Shown: positions 27,821 to 38,302 of the stretch, piece by piece
Numbering within the stretch: the first letter of the stretch is position 1
Layout of the letters: each line of letters starts with the position of its first letter
Source: Rubinisphaera italica
GTDB lineage: Bacteria > Planctomycetota > Planctomycetia > Planctomycetales > Planctomycetaceae
Direction of reading: 5' to 3'
Length of the DNA stretch: 64,000 bases
NCBI RefSeq assembly: GCF_007859715.1
Contig: NZ_SJPG01000001.1
Location: 4,180,728 to 4,244,727 of the forward strand
Notes under the pieces: generated by a model
What the model saw: the letters and a program-made list of their open reading frames with translations, nothing else
What the model was told of the DNA's origin: nothing
Database searches by the model: none
Made by a program: the position numbers and the translations under genes

Positions 27821-28418
27821 TGTCGCAACTTTATCAAATTGAATAGAGGAAGTTTCTGTCAGAGATTCTCAGACACTCCTTGAACGCTAACAGATTCGAA
27901 CGCGATCCTGAAATTAAACACTGTTGAATTAACGTAACATAAGCACCACAACATCGAAAGCCAGACGACTGTGCTGTTATGTTCTGAATGGGCCCTGAAG
28001 ATCGATTCAATGGACTCAATCAAAAGGCTGTCCCCGATTTGAGACAGCCTTTTTGCGATTAGCACCTCATCGATTTGGTGAGTTTGGCAAGTTGATACAA
28101 AGCTGCGACCTGGCTGGCGTAACCCCAAGATGGTTGCTATTGATGCCGGATGCCTCGAAAATATTGATTGGAGACGGTGTAGCCGTATGCAACCTCAGAA
28201 ACCCCAATCCTCAAATCATAGAAAATTACTCAACGAGCACCGTTCGCATTTCTCAACATAATTAGGGGAATTGCCTTTCAATTTCAATTAATCGATGTAT
28301 TCAACCAACACATCATTCAGCAATCGTTTACGGTTATCGTCTTCCATCGTTTCCGTTTTGTCCTCACCGTATTTGCATGAATCCGCACGAATACTCATGC
28401 GAACAGACAGAATGGCAT
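27821..28418. other. 598-base gap with two terminators and one doubtful small frame
   Basis: Between the SDR gene and tRNA-Leu. It contains the hairpin at 28022-28055 and the tRNA terminator at its right end. On the minus strand a 36-codon frame (28288-28398, ending DVLVEYID) sits between the two terminators, without a clear ribosome site; an ATG inside it at 28347 could also serve. I do not call it a gene. Confidence 0.4.
28022..28055. terminator. Rho-independent terminator-like hairpin
   Basis: AAAAGGCTGTC and GACAGCCTTTTT pair around CCCGATTT. T-runs on both strands allow either direction. No recognised gene ends next to it; on the minus strand it lies between the tRNA and the SDR gene. 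Confidence 0.65.
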
Positions 28419-28448
28419 AAAAAAACGCCATCCCGACGAGGGACAACG
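28419..28448 (-). terminator. Rho-independent terminator of tRNA-Leu
   Basis: Read on the minus strand, CGTTGTCCC, loop TCGTC, GGGATGGCG and seven T form a nine-pair stem (with G-U pairs) and a U-run. It lies 38 bases after the tRNA. Confidence 0.75.
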
Positions 28449-28485
28449 TTTCGTGTAACGCCTTATATTAATAGCACTTAGCAAA

Positions 28486-28570
<85 letters not shown>

Positions 28571-28799
28571 AGTGTTTGATGTGAGAGCTTGGCAATTAGA
28601 AATATATCGTGACTGAGACAAGATTTGAACCGTTTCCATTCACAAACTACAAATCTTTATCGAGTCCGTTAATAATGTGGACTACAAATGCCATACTCCA
28701 GCTTGAGGACACAGCGATACTGGAGATGTTCATCCCAAGTTCCATCTTCAATCTATTCTGAACATTGTCACTGTACCTGATTCTTAGGTTTTCGCAGAT

Positions 28800-30002
28800 T
28801 CAGGCATAAAAGCGTTTCAGCAAACGATCGCAGATGGTCACGCCGATATTCAAAGCAGAAGTCGCAGCGGGCGATGGGGCATTGAGGACGTGAATCGCGT
28901 AATGATCTTCTTCGATCAGAAAATCATCGACGAGTTGGCCATCTGGTGTGACGGCCTGAGCACGGATTCCCGCTGGGGCGGCGATGAGATCCGACGATTT
29001 GATGTCGGGCACAAGCCTTTGAAGAGCGGCCACAAAAGCAGGTTTGGAAAGCGAGCGGTACATTTCCCCCAAACCAGCTGACCAATGTTTGAGTCCGAGT
29101 TTGCGGAAGCCGGGAAAACTGAGGGCATCCCACATGTCGAGAACATTGAAATTTGTTTTGGCATATCCTTCCCGGGCAAAGGCGAGCACAGCGTTGGGGC
29201 CGCACTCGACGCCCCCTTGGATCATGCGGGTGAAATGCACACCCAGAAACGGAAAATTGGGATCGGGAACCGGATAGATTAAATTCCTGCAGAGATGCTC
29301 TGCACGTGGACAGAGTTCGTAATACTCGCCACGAAAGGGAATGATCTTCGCTTGTGGATTCCAACCACACAGTTTAGCGATGCGGTCCGATTGCAGCCCG
29401 GCACAGGTGACGATCTGTTTGGTTCGGAACTCACCGACTTTGGTTGTCAACACTTGTTGACCCGAGCGAGCCTCGACTTTCAGAAGTTCTGCCTGCGTGC
29501 GGATGGAGCCGCCCTGCTCTTTGATAATTTCGGCTAGCTTTTCGGAGGCTTTGACATAATCGACAATTCCCGTTTCCGGCACATGGATCGCGGCAATGCC
29601 TGCGGTTTGTGGTTCCAGCTCCCCTAGTCGCTCCCGGCTGATCAGTTCGCAGGTGACGCCGTTGGCCTGCCCACGTTCGAAAATTGATTGCAGACCTGGA
29701 AGTTCAGACTCCTGTGTTGCAATGATGACTTTGCCACAACGATCGAACGGGATACTGTGTTTAGTACAGAATTCTTCAAGTTGCTGTTTCCCGGCTCGAC
29801 AGTTCTTCGCCCTCAATGATCCCGGCTTGTAATAGATCCCCGAATGAATCACGCCAGAATTGTGACCAGTTTGATGGGCGGCCAGCTTGCCTTCTTTTTC
29901 AAGAAGTAGCAGTCGTGTCTGCGGGCGTTTCTGGAGAATGCGATAAGCGGTCGCCAATCCGACGATCCCGCCTCCGATGATCGCAACGTCATACGATTCC
30001 AT
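28800..30002 (-). CDS. lhgO: L-2-hydroxyglutarate oxidase
   Basis: 400 residues. An FAD-binding DAO-fold enzyme: [17 protein letters not shown] at 8-24, [22 protein letters not shown], then [16 protein letters not shown] and the C-terminal [21 protein letters not shown] that characterises LhgO. It oxidises L-2-hydroxyglutarate to 2-oxoglutarate and passes electrons to the membrane quinone pool. It is the last gene after the nqr cluster, six bases from nqrM, so it is probably co-transcribed with the pump genes. That position is unusual and may only reflect operon growth. Confidence 0.93.
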   Translation of the reverse strand: MESYDVAIIGGGIVGLATAYRILQKRPQTRLLLLEKEGKLAAHQTGHNSGVIHSGIYYKPGSLRAKNCRAGKQQLEEFCTKHSIPFDRCGKVIIATQESELPGLQSIFERGQANGVTCELISRERLGELEPQTAGIAAIHVPETGIVDYVKASEKLAEIIKEQGGSIRTQAELLKVEARSGQQVLTTKVGEFRTKQIVTCAGLQSDRIAKLCGWNPQAKIIPFRGEYYELCPRAEHLCRNLIYPVPDPNFPFLGVHFTRMIQGGVECGPNAVLAFAREGYAKTNFNVLDMWDALSFPGFRKLGLKHWSAGLGEMYRSLSKPAFVAALQRLVPDIKSSDLIAAPAGIRAQAVTPDGQLVDDFLIEEDHYAIHVLNAPSPAATSALNIGVTICDRLLKRFYA

Positions 30003-30008
30003 AACGGA

Positions 30009-30218
30009 TTAAGTTTCACTCGCAGAGGAGACGGTTTCTTTTTCCGGTGCTGGGGTATGCGGAGCACAGGTGTTGCAAACCGATTGATTGGCTCCATCGG
30101 GCATGTTGCTCAATCCACCACAACTGCCGCGGAGGCAGCGATTGCTGAAGACAACTCCCGCAGCCATACCGCCAATCGCGGCTGCAAAGACAATCAAAGC
30201 GACTATAAATGTGGCCAT
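30009..30218 (-). CDS. nqrM: Na+-NQR maturation protein NqrM
   Basis: 69 residues, DUF539 family. An N-terminal membrane helix (about 3-25) is followed by Cys28 and Cys33 (RCLRGSCGGL) and Cys48/Cys51 (CNTCAP). The four cysteines are thought to deliver iron for the NqrD-NqrE centre of the pump. It sits directly after apbE in the nqr cluster, as in other bacteria. The gene is short but the pattern is clear. Confidence 0.93.
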   Translation of the reverse strand: MATFIVALIVFAAAIGGMAAGVVFSNRCLRGSCGGLSNMPDGANQSVCNTCAPHTPAPEKETVSSASET

Positions 30219-30219
30219 T

Positions 30220-31269
30220 TTATTCTTTCGTTTGATTCAGAAATTCTGGGCTGAAATAATTGTCGGCCTGAGTCTCTTCACGTTCCTGTAATCCGACTGC
30301 CAGTTCATGATTCGCAGCAAAGTTCTTGGCTTTTGCCATTCCCATCACCATTAATGCAGTTGCATAAACATCCGCAGCAAGACAGGAGTCGGACAATACG
30401 GAGACTGAACGCAAATGATGAGTCACAGGTCTTCCGGTTATTGGATCTATTGTATGAGAATAGCGGACGCCGTCGACCTCATAATAGTTCCGATAGTCTC
30501 CTGAAGTGGCCATCGCAACATCGGACAGATGGACAATGCGTTCGATATCCCGCTTGCCTTCGATCGGTTTTTCAATTCCGAGCCTCCATTTCGTGCCATC
30601 TTCCTTGCGTCCAACCGCGACGACTTCGCCACCAATGTTGACCAGGCCCCCTTGAACTCCTTGAGTTTTCAACTCTTCAGCAATCACATCGACAGCATAA
30701 CCTTTGGCAATCGCGGAAAGATCGAGCCGGAGGTTGGGGATGGTTTTACGAATGGCGGGGGGATTGAGACGGGCTTTCAGTTGATGAGCGCCCACGTAAC
30801 TCATGACCTCATCAATCTGTTCCTGAGTCGGTATTTTTCGATCTTTAATTTCCGGCCCAAAATGCCAGAGGTCGACCAATGGCCCGACGGTCGGATCGAA
30901 GGCTCCATTTGTTATGATGGAAAAAATAATCGCCTCATTGACCACTTGCGCAAACCCGGGAGATACGGGAAACCAGTCGAGTGACTCGGATTGATTGAAC
31001 TGCGAGATTTCCGACTGAGGATCGTAAGTCGACATCTCGGCATTGATCTGCTCAAGAAGTTCGTTGATGCGGTTCGTCAGTTTGGGGATCTGGTCCGGGG
31101 GAAGATCATCGGCAATGGTCACTTCATAGAAAGTGCCCATCGTTGAGCCGGTGATTTTAATCGGCTTGAATGCCTCTTCATTTTGCTGACACCCACTACA
31201 AAAAACGCTCTCTGCCAGGATCAGGCAAAGAGCGAATTTGTGGAATCGTGTTATTCGATCGCCATTCAT
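30220..31269 (-). CDS. apbE: FAD:protein FMN transferase
   Basis: About 349 residues from the ATG at 31269 (GGAGG 11 bases upstream, inside the end of nqrF). A lipobox-like SVFCSGC near residue 27 suggests a periplasm-facing lipoprotein. ApbE motifs are visible: KITGSTMGTFYEVTI, LDLSAIAKGYAVD, VNIGGEVVAVG, and the C-terminal SHTIDPITGRP. It moves FMN from FAD onto Thr of NqrB and NqrC. It lies seven bases after nqrF and one base before nqrM, which fits its role in assembling the pump. Confidence 0.95.
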   Translation of the reverse strand: MNGDRITRFHKFALCLILAESVFCSGCQQNEEAFKPIKITGSTMGTFYEVTIADDLPPDQIPKLTNRINELLEQINAEMSTYDPQSEISQFNQSESLDWFPVSPGFAQVVNEAIIFSIITNGAFDPTVGPLVDLWHFGPEIKDRKIPTQEQIDEVMSYVGAHQLKARLNPPAIRKTIPNLRLDLSAIAKGYAVDVIAEELKTQGVQGGLVNIGGEVVAVGRKEDGTKWRLGIEKPIEGKRDIERIVHLSDVAMATSGDYRNYYEVDGVRYSHTIDPITGRPVTHHLRSVSVLSDSCLAADVYATALMVMGMAKAKNFAANHELAVGLQEREETQADNYFSPEFLNQTKE

Positions 31270-31276
31270 TGGCGGA

Positions 31277-32503
31277 TTAGCCTCCGAAGTCGTCGTAAGC
31301 GATATTTTCCGGTTCGACACCCTGATCTTCCAGCAGCTTCTGAACCGCTGAGAGCATCATTGGTGGTCCACAGATATAGTATTCGCAATCTTCAGGAGCA
31401 GCGTGCTCTTTCAGATAGTAATCGTACAGAACATTGTGGATAAAACCGACTGGTCCATTCCAGTTGTCTTCCGGCTGCGGTTCTGACAACGCAATGTGCA
31501 GTGTAAAGTTCGGAAATTTCTCGGCCAAAGCCTCGAATTCTTCCAGGTAGAAGAGTTCGCGTTTACTGCGTCCACCATACCAGTAGGAGATTTTTCGACC
31601 TGAGTTGAGCGTTTTGAGAAGTTCAAAAATGTGTGATCGCAGCGGAGCCATCCCGGCTCCACCACCGATGTAGATCATTTCGTTTTCGGTATCTTTGATG
31701 AAGAACTCACCATAAGGACCGGAAATGGTGACCTTATCGCCAGGCTTCAAGTTGAAGATATAGGAAGACATCTTGCCGGGAGGAGTTCCTTCCGGTGCTC
31801 GCGGCGGTGGGGTCGCCACACGCACGTTGAGCATGATAATCCCTTTTTCGCCGGGATAGTTGGCCATCGAGTAGGCACGAACAACATCTTCCTTAACGAC
31901 CGATTTGACTTTCCACAGATTGAACTTGTCCCAGTCGCCACGGAATTTTTCTTCGATGTCGAAGTTTTCGTAGGTGAGCTCGTGAGGCGGACATTCGATC
32001 TGAATGTATCCCCCGGCTTTGAAGCCGACATCTTCACCTTCAGGCAGTTCGAGAATCAACTCTTTGATGAAAGTCGCCACGTTGCGGTTGGATTTTACAG
32101 TACAAATCCACTTCTTCGTCTCGAAGACTTCGGGTGGAACTTCAACCCGCATATCCCCTTTGACGGGAACCTGGCAGGAAAGTCGCAAACCTTCGCGCGC
32201 TTCTTTTTTATTGATGTGACCTTTTTCGGTAGGCAGGATATCTCCGCCACCTTCTGTGATATGCACTTTGCACTGGGCACAGGTTCCACCACCACCACAG
32301 GCTGAGGAAACGAAAATTTTGTCGGCTGCCAAGGCTCCGAGCAATTTGCCGCCAGCAGGGACGTGAATTTCTTTTTGATCGTTCACGATGATCGTTACAT
32401 CGCCACTCGGAACAAGTCTCGATTTGGCAAACAAAATCACCCCGACCAGCGAAATGATGATCAGCGTAAACATCGCCACGCTAATAAATATGGTACTGAA
32501 CAT
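31277..32503 (-). CDS. nqrF: Na+-translocating NADH:quinone reductase subunit F
   Basis: 408 residues from the ATG at 32503. One N-terminal membrane helix (4-26) anchors a ferredoxin-like domain with [2Fe-2S] ligands Cys69, Cys75, Cys78 and Cys110 ([16 protein letters not shown]). The flavin domain has RAYSMANYP (FAD) and the NADH site has [12 protein letters not shown] and YYICGPPMM. It takes electrons from NADH into the pump. Sixth of six nqr structural genes in the order A to F. Confidence 0.97.
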   Translation of the reverse strand: MFSTIFISVAMFTLIIISLVGVILFAKSRLVPSGDVTIIVNDQKEIHVPAGGKLLGALAADKIFVSSACGGGGTCAQCKVHITEGGGDILPTEKGHINKKEAREGLRLSCQVPVKGDMRVEVPPEVFETKKWICTVKSNRNVATFIKELILELPEGEDVGFKAGGYIQIECPPHELTYENFDIEEKFRGDWDKFNLWKVKSVVKEDVVRAYSMANYPGEKGIIMLNVRVATPPPRAPEGTPPGKMSSYIFNLKPGDKVTISGPYGEFFIKDTENEMIYIGGGAGMAPLRSHIFELLKTLNSGRKISYWYGGRSKRELFYLEEFEALAEKFPNFTLHIALSEPQPEDNWNGPVGFIHNVLYDYYLKEHAAPEDCEYYICGPPMMLSAVQKLLEDQGVEPENIAYDDFGG

Positions 32504-32682
32504 AGCATTGTACCCTGTCAGGGTTTTGTAATGGGAGTTAAAGAACTGCAACGCACTCCGTTGTCGTGCTTAACAATTTTCAAAACCCGAGATCTGAATA
32601 ATTACGAACTCAATGTTTACTCAACGAAATGCTATCGAAATGAGGAAACCCTCTCTCAATGATAGACATTAATAAATTTGTT

Positions 32683-33309
32683 TTACAGCTGAATTCCGGA
32701 AAATGACATGAATGCCAGAGACATCAAGCCGACAGTAATGAAGGTAATTCCCAGCCCTTTGAGGCCATCGGGAACATCGCTGTATTTCATTTTTTCTCGA
32801 ATTCCAGCCAGTGCGGCAATCGCAAACGCCCAGCCAAGTCCTGACCCGAAACCGAAGACGCAACTATCTGCAAAATTATAGTCTCGCTCCACCATAAACA
32901 GAGACCCACCCAGGATCGCACAGTTCACGGTAATCAGTGGCAGGAAAATTCCCAGTGCATTGTACAATGGTGGGAAGAAGCGATCGAGAATCAATTCAAG
33001 AATCTGCACCATCGCGGCAATGACGCCGATGTAACTGATCAACCCGAGAAACTCGAGATCAATCCCCGAAAGCGAGGCAATTCCTGTCCAGCCCAGTGCA
33101 TCTTTCTTGAGCAGGTAGGTGTAAATCAGATTGTTGGCCGGCACAGTAATCGTCTGAATGACAATCACTGCAACACCCAGGCCAAGGGCGGTTTTTACAT
33201 TCTTGGAGACGGCCAGAAACGTACACATTCCCAGGAAGAATGCTAATGCCAGATTCTCGACGAAAACCGCTTTTAAGAGCAAGCTGAGGAAATGTTCTAA
33301 TTGATCCAT
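32683..33309 (-). CDS. nqrE: Na+-translocating NADH:quinone reductase subunit E
   Basis: 208 residues, six hydrophobic segments. The family signature near the start ([20 protein letters not shown]) contains a cysteine (Cys27-type position) expected to bind the intramembrane Fe centre with NqrD, and a second is in [11 protein letters not shown]. Full length relative to the family. About 180 bases separate it from nqrF. Confidence 0.97.
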   Translation of the reverse strand: MDQLEHFLSLLLKAVFVENLALAFFLGMCTFLAVSKNVKTALGLGVAVIVIQTITVPANNLIYTYLLKKDALGWTGIASLSGIDLEFLGLISYIGVIAAMVQILELILDRFFPPLYNALGIFLPLITVNCAILGGSLFMVERDYNFADSCVFGFGSGLGWAFAIAALAGIREKMKYSDVPDGLKGLGITFITVGLMSLAFMSFSGIQL

Positions 33310-33375
33310 GATGATCTCTCGACGTGAAAGTCAAATAATGAGATTGCAATAACTATTATCTACGAGAAACGATAC

Positions 33376-34002
33376 TTAGTCGTGTTCGACCTGATCTTTA
33401 TCCGCTGTTCGCAACACCCAGATGAAAATCCCGATCAGGAAAAACGCACTTGGTGGGAGTAACAGTAAACCATTAGGAACATACCAGCCCCCTTCGTTGA
33501 CGGAAGGAAAAATGGTATTGCCGAAGAGCTTGCCGGAACCGAACAGCTCACGAACAACTCCAACAATCAGCAGCAAAACACTGTAGCCAAGCCCATTGCC
33601 GATGCCATCCAGGAAACTCATGAAGGCATTGTTCTTCATCGCGTAACCTTCTGCACGTCCCATGACGATACAGTTGGTGATAATCAGCCCCACAAACACC
33701 GACATCGTTTTGGCGATTTCCGGCAGAAACGCTTTGAGGAACTGATCGACCATAATCACGAGTGATGCGATGATCGTCATCTGCACGATAATGCGGATGC
33801 TGTTCGGGATGTAATCGCGAATCGCAGCGACGGCTGCACTGGAAAATCCAGTGACCAGTGTCACCGCAACACACATTGTGACTGTCGTTTCCATTTTACT
33901 CGTCACCGCGAGAGCCGAGCAGATCCCCAGAACCTGCAATGCAATCGGGTTGTTCGAGAAAATTGGAGTGAGCAGTACGTCAGCTGCTTTCGATCGTGCC
34001 AT
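33376..34002 (-). CDS. nqrD: Na+-translocating NADH:quinone reductase subunit D
   Basis: 208 residues, six hydrophobic segments. It is a homologue of NqrE with inverted arrangement. Conserved blocks include [21 protein letters not shown] (first Cys) and [18 protein letters not shown] (second Cys), which hold the shared Fe centre. It is 66 bases ahead of nqrE. Confidence 0.97.
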   Translation of the reverse strand: MARSKAADVLLTPIFSNNPIALQVLGICSALAVTSKMETTVTMCVAVTLVTGFSSAAVAAIRDYIPNSIRIIVQMTIIASLVIMVDQFLKAFLPEIAKTMSVFVGLIITNCIVMGRAEGYAMKNNAFMSFLDGIGNGLGYSVLLLIVGVVRELFGSGKLFGNTIFPSVNEGGWYVPNGLLLLPPSAFFLIGIFIWVLRTADKDQVEHD

Positions 34003-34080
34003 GATTTTTCTCTTTGTGTCCTGCCAGTTAGCGACAGGACTTAAGGATCATATTTGTTGCGTGAACGAATCTAATAATAA

Positions 34081-34908
34081 TTAACGAGTCGCCTGTGCGA
34101 CTTTAACTTCTCCACTAGTCAGGTTCTCGATCAATGTCTTATAGCCGTGATCACCCAACCAGTAATACATCATTGTCTCGACGCCTCGAGTCGTGATCGT
34201 GGCTCCACCCAGAGCTTCAAATAAATGTTCGCTATTGGGTGTTTCACAATTCAGAGCTCCTTTATAAAAGGAGATATTCACTTCACCGGCATCATTCAGG
34301 ATGACTTTCGGACATTCCGGATTGCTCCAACTGGCCTGCCAGCGGGCATTATTGATTTCTCCACCCAGACCGGGCGTTTCACCATCTTGATAGAAAGTGA
34401 GCCCACGTACGGTTTTACCGTCGCCATCAAGTGAAAGTAAACCCCACATCGTTGACCACAATCCCTTGCCACGAACGGGAAGGACCATCTGGTCGATGGT
34501 GCCATCTTCTTTCATGAGGAGATAAATCTTGGTGATTTTCTCACGGGTTCCGATGCCAGCCAGATCTTTCTCTGCAGGAATCTCTTCAATCAATTCGGGA
34601 TTCGAAGAAACTTCCTTCAAATCGAACGTATCAATATTGACGGCATCGGTTTCTGCCAGCTTGCCGGTATCGATATTAACCAGCAGAGGTTTGACCTTTT
34701 TGAACAGTTCCGGAATTTGGTCTGGGGTGTTCTTATCGGCTTCGTATAGCCCCAGAACTTTGAGAACTTCTCGCTGAAATGCCAATTGCTCATTCTTCTG
34801 CTTGATCGGACGGAGTCCAACCGCAGTTGCTGAGACGATAATGGAACAGACGACACACAGAATAGCCGCGATCGTAAAGGTTCCGCCTACGGAGTCACGC
34901 TGTAACAT
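34081..34908 (-). CDS. nqrC: Na+-translocating NADH:quinone reductase subunit C
   Basis: 275 residues from the ATG at 34908, which overlaps the end of nqrB by 14 bases. One membrane helix (10-32) and a periplasmic FMN domain. The flavin is bound to Thr237 in [10 protein letters not shown], the position of the family SGAT motif; here Ser is replaced by Gly and the upstream Asp by Glu (EALGGAT). The FMN is attached by ApbE, encoded in the same cluster. [14 protein letters not shown] and [10 protein letters not shown] are further family blocks. Confidence 0.95.
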   Translation of the reverse strand: MLQRDSVGGTFTIAAILCVVCSIIVSATAVGLRPIKQKNEQLAFQREVLKVLGLYEADKNTPDQIPELFKKVKPLLVNIDTGKLAETDAVNIDTFDLKEVSSNPELIEEIPAEKDLAGIGTREKITKIYLLMKEDGTIDQMVLPVRGKGLWSTMWGLLSLDGDGKTVRGLTFYQDGETPGLGGEINNARWQASWSNPECPKVILNDAGEVNISFYKGALNCETPNSEHLFEALGGATITTRGVETMMYYWLGDHGYKTLIENLTSGEVKVAQATR

Positions 34909-36172
34909 GAGTACGAGCCAACCTTCTCTTAATGTTTGCCTGGACGAAGAAGTGGTCAATCAGCGGTGCAAAGACGTTACCGAACAGAATTGCCAACATA
35001 ATGCCTTCCGGGAAGGCCGGATTAATCACACGAATAAGAATGGTCATAAAGCCAATCAAGAATCCATACACCCACTGCCCACCTGATGAGAAGGCCGAGG
35101 AGACAGGATCTGTCGCCATAAATACAGTGCCAAAGGCAAATCCACCAACAACCAGATGCCAGTAAGGAGGCATCGCAAAAACTGCATTTCCTTCACTGCC
35201 CGCTGCGAAGAGTCCGCCAGAGGTGACGAGTGCACCAAGGACAACAGCGGCCATCACACGCCAGGAACCAATGCCCGATGCGATCAAAACAAAGGCACCA
35301 AACAAGCAGGCCAGAGCCGAGGTTTCCCCCATCGAACCGGGGATGACACCTAAAAAGCAATCCATCCAACTCAATCCAAGCCCGCCATCTGCAACGGAAT
35401 TCGTGACCGCATTCATGCCCATGGAAGCGTTTGCTGGATCAAGCGATCCGAGTTGTCCGAGAGAAGTGGCTCCGGTGTAGCCATCAACCAGCTTGTAGCC
35501 ATCGGCTGCAACCCAGACACGATCTCCAGAAATTTGCGAAGGATAAGCGAAGTACAGAAACGCACGACCTGTCAGTGCGACATTGATAAAGTTTTTCCCG
35601 GTTCCCCCGAAGACTTCCTTAGCGAGGACAACTGCAAACATAATTCCAATTGCCGCCTGCCACCATGGTAATGTTGGAGGCAAAGTCAGCGGATACAACA
35701 TGCCTGTGACAAGAAATCCTTCATTGATTTCATGATTCCGAATACAGCTGAAGACCACTTCACAAAGACCTCCAGCAATATTGGAGACCAGGAACAGAGG
35801 GAAGAAGTAGAGAGCCCCCAGCAGCAGGTTTGCCAGCTGATTATCGGGATTAGCCGTCAATCCGATCGCATTAAAAACAGCACCACGCCAGCCTTCTGGA
35901 ACGGATACTCCACCAGCATCCAGCACGAGATTCGCCTGGTAGCCGGTGTTCCACATCGCCATCAGAATACAAGGTCCCAAAGCGGCGACGACGGTAATCA
36001 TCATGCGCTTGAGATCGAGTGCATCCCGGACATGCGAAGGACCGTGCGTAATTTCGCCCGGCGTATATAAAAACGTATCACCCGCTTCGTAAAGTGGGTA
36101 AAACGGCTCCAGCTTTCCACCCTTGGTGAACAGCGGATGCATCTTATCAAGTAGTTGACGCAAAGGTTTCAT
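34895..36172 (-). CDS. nqrB: Na+-translocating NADH:quinone reductase subunit B
   Basis: 425 residues with about ten membrane helices. The flavin attachment motif [10 protein letters not shown] carries Thr236, and [21 protein letters not shown] and the [14 protein letters not shown] block are family signatures. NqrB carries riboflavin and FMN and forms most of the Na+ path. Directly downstream of nqrA, overlapping nqrC at its end. Confidence 0.97.
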   Translation of the reverse strand: MKPLRQLLDKMHPLFTKGGKLEPFYPLYEAGDTFLYTPGEITHGPSHVRDALDLKRMMITVVAALGPCILMAMWNTGYQANLVLDAGGVSVPEGWRGAVFNAIGLTANPDNQLANLLLGALYFFPLFLVSNIAGGLCEVVFSCIRNHEINEGFLVTGMLYPLTLPPTLPWWQAAIGIMFAVVLAKEVFGGTGKNFINVALTGRAFLYFAYPSQISGDRVWVAADGYKLVDGYTGATSLGQLGSLDPANASMGMNAVTNSVADGGLGLSWMDCFLGVIPGSMGETSALACLFGAFVLIASGIGSWRVMAAVVLGALVTSGGLFAAGSEGNAVFAMPPYWHLVVGGFAFGTVFMATDPVSSAFSSGGQWVYGFLIGFMTILIRVINPAFPEGIMLAILFGNVFAPLIDHFFVQANIKRRLARTHVTA

Positions 36173-36262
36173 AACTCAGAAATTCCTCACCCCCAAGGGA
36201 GCGGACCAAAAACTGGCATGTTATTCGTAATGCTACGCGTTCAGATCGCTACAAAAGCGGCT

Positions 36263-37618
36263 CTAGCCTTCACTTTCGATGATTGACAGGTTTCGTCGTA
36301 ACATCGAACCGTATTCGTACTTCCCAGGGCACACGAATGTACACAGAGAAACATCATCTTCATCCAACTCCAGACAGCCGAGCGCCTGAGCCTGATCGGA
36401 ATCGTTGACAATCAGTGCTCGCAGTAAGAACGTAGGAAGTATATCGAGAGGCATGACAGATTCGTACATCCCAATCGGAACCATCGCCCGCTTGCTGCCA
36501 CCTGTACTCGTCGTCAAATTATATCGCTTTTTGGGATTCAACAATTTATTCATTGAAGCCGCATAAACATCTTTGATCGAAAACTTATCAAAGCCCGGCA
36601 TCTGCCAACCCAGGAATTCCCGCTCACGACCTTCAGCCAATGCTGAAATCTGATTGTGATATCTTCCCAGATAGGAATAAGGCCCTGTCGCTGTTCGACC
36701 AGACAAAACAGACCCAGAAATCACACGGCGATCCGCTTCGTTCAGTTGATCTTCTACGATATCGAAGATCGACGCGCCAATTCGCGTGCGAATCAAACGA
36801 GGTTCATTCACAATCGGACCAGCCAGCGAAATGATTCGCTCAACTGACAGCCGTCCAGTATCAAATAACTTGCCAATGGCAATTACATCCTGATAACTGA
36901 TGAACCAGACCTTTTTGCCCGGACCAACCGGATCCAGATAGTGAATATGTGTCCCCGGCAAACCAGCAGGATGCGGCCCTGCGAATTCTTCTGCTCGAAT
37001 AAAATCGAGCGATGCCCCTGGAATTTTGACCGAAGGCGGCTGACAAAGAAAGACAGACCCATCAGTCAGATGCCGCAGCACCTGCAAGCCATGAATAAAA
37101 CTGGCTTCATTTTCTGCAATAACAACAGTCGGATCTGCAGCAAGGGGCTGAGTATCGATAGCCGTCACAAAAATGGAACTCGGCTGAGAATCCAGCGCGG
37201 GAACTTTATTGAAAGGGCGAGTTCTCAGAGCCGTCCAAAGTCCAGAGCTGACGAGGTTATCCTGCACATCCTTGCGGGAAAGGGTCGTCAGATCGGAATC
37301 GGCAAATGAGCGGAAAGTCTCTTCTTCATCGCCATCAAGCTCGATCACCATCGACTGAAAATAGCGTTTTTCGCCGCGATTCACCTCAGCAACGGTCCCG
37401 CAACCGGGTGAGGTGTAAATCACTCCGGGGGTTTTCTTATCTTCGAAAAGTGGCTGGCCTAATTTGACCCGATCCCCTTCCTGCACGAGCATTGTTGGTT
37501 TCATACCGACATAGTCGGGACCAATCAACGCCACGCGACCAACCTCGGGACCAGGAGAAATCTCCTGCACCGGTTGGCCAGAAATGGGAACATCTAAACC
37601 TTTTTTAATTTTTATCAT
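36263..37618 (-). CDS. nqrA: Na+-translocating NADH:quinone reductase subunit A
   Basis: 451 residues, soluble cytoplasmic subunit. Start [16 protein letters not shown], then [36 protein letters not shown] and the C-terminal [25 protein letters not shown], all typical of NqrA. It is the first gene of the cluster; its promoter should lie in the 371-base gap upstream. Confidence 0.97.
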   Translation of the reverse strand: MIKIKKGLDVPISGQPVQEISPGPEVGRVALIGPDYVGMKPTMLVQEGDRVKLGQPLFEDKKTPGVIYTSPGCGTVAEVNRGEKRYFQSMVIELDGDEEETFRSFADSDLTTLSRKDVQDNLVSSGLWTALRTRPFNKVPALDSQPSSIFVTAIDTQPLAADPTVVIAENEASFIHGLQVLRHLTDGSVFLCQPPSVKIPGASLDFIRAEEFAGPHPAGLPGTHIHYLDPVGPGKKVWFISYQDVIAIGKLFDTGRLSVERIISLAGPIVNEPRLIRTRIGASIFDIVEDQLNEADRRVISGSVLSGRTATGPYSYLGRYHNQISALAEGREREFLGWQMPGFDKFSIKDVYAASMNKLLNPKKRYNLTTSTGGSKRAMVPIGMYESVMPLDILPTFLLRALIVNDSDQAQALGCLELDEDDVSLCTFVCPGKYEYGSMLRRNLSIIESEG

Positions 37619-37989
37619 CGTAACGCAACACTCCGCTCGCGCCGTCGCACCACAGGTTTTGTAAGCTTCAGCACGGTTTATATCAGTTTCACAACTCTGT
37701 GTGAATCGACCAACCGTGATGTGAACGCAACATTTGCAGAGCTAATTCAAGAATTATGCTTCAATGTGCGTATCGTAGTGAATCACGCCACAAGAAGAGA
37801 CCTAATATAATGCGGCAAATTGCCGCAGAATTTTCTTGCACTCAAATGCAAACCTTTTCATAAAAAGTTAGCAGGTTGGATTATCGAAGCGTAACCCAAC
37901 AAGTGGAGTAGAGTCACGTCTTTAATCAGTTACTCAAGACGTTCGGTTGCGCGTTTCGCTAACCCAACCTACAACCGACAAGCTTTCAC
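37619..37989. other. 371-base gap upstream of nqrA
   Basis: This gap lies between nqrA and the small Lys-rich gene, both on the minus strand. It should hold the nqr promoter. Its left part (37619-37870) shows no clear motif; the right part is filled by the repeat at 37871-37975. No coding frame is supported. Confidence 0.55.
37871..37975. repeat. Inverted repeat with CGTAACCCAAC / GCTAACCCAACC arms
   Basis: Left arm GCAGGTTGGATTATCGAAGC and GTAACCCAAC; right arm CGTTTCGCTAACCCAACCTA. It matches the bacterial interspersed element with a GTAGGTTGGGTTAGCG core. It lies between nqrA and the Lys-rich gene. Confidence 0.65.
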
Positions 37990-38166
37990 CTACTTCTTCT
38001 TTTTCTTTTTCGACTTCTTTTCAGCAGTCGCCTCGGCTGGCTTCTGCTTTTTGCTGCCAGCTGACTTTTTCTTGGATTTTTCTTTTCCTTTATCAGTCTC
38101 AAATATTCGATCCCAACCAGAGGAAAATTTTTCGCTGGTTCCTGTGTGAACTGTGTAACCCGTCAT
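37990..38166 (-). CDS. Small Lys-rich protein
   Basis: 58 residues, starting MTGYTVHTGTSEKFSSGWDR and continuing into a tail made almost only of Lys, Ser, Ala and Gln, ending in six Lys. An excellent ribosome site AAGGAG sits eight bases before the ATG. Similar short proteins (GYTVHTG...FS.GWD.IF, then a basic tail) appear in planctomycete genomes as far as I recall. The tail suggests nucleic-acid binding; that is inference. It is divergent from xylA. Confidence 0.7.
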   Translation of the reverse strand: MTGYTVHTGTSEKFSSGWDRIFETDKGKEKSKKKSAGSKKQKPAEATAEKKSKKKKKK

Positions 38167-38302
38167 TGAGCTTTCTCCTTGTCGATTTGCGATACGTTCA
38201 TCGCTTGATTTTCATCTGTTGATACGTCACTGTGTCTGACTACTACTTCAGTAACAAAAACAGACTATAAATCAAGGCTGAACCCGATAACAGGAACCGA
38301 AC

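Noticed and set aside
28288..28398. 36-codon frame on the minus strand ending DVLVEYID
   Set aside because: No ribosome site and no recognisable similarity; kept only as a remark.
37619..37870. Possible riboswitch or sodium-responsive leader upstream of nqrA
   Set aside because: No conserved structure could be recognised by eye.
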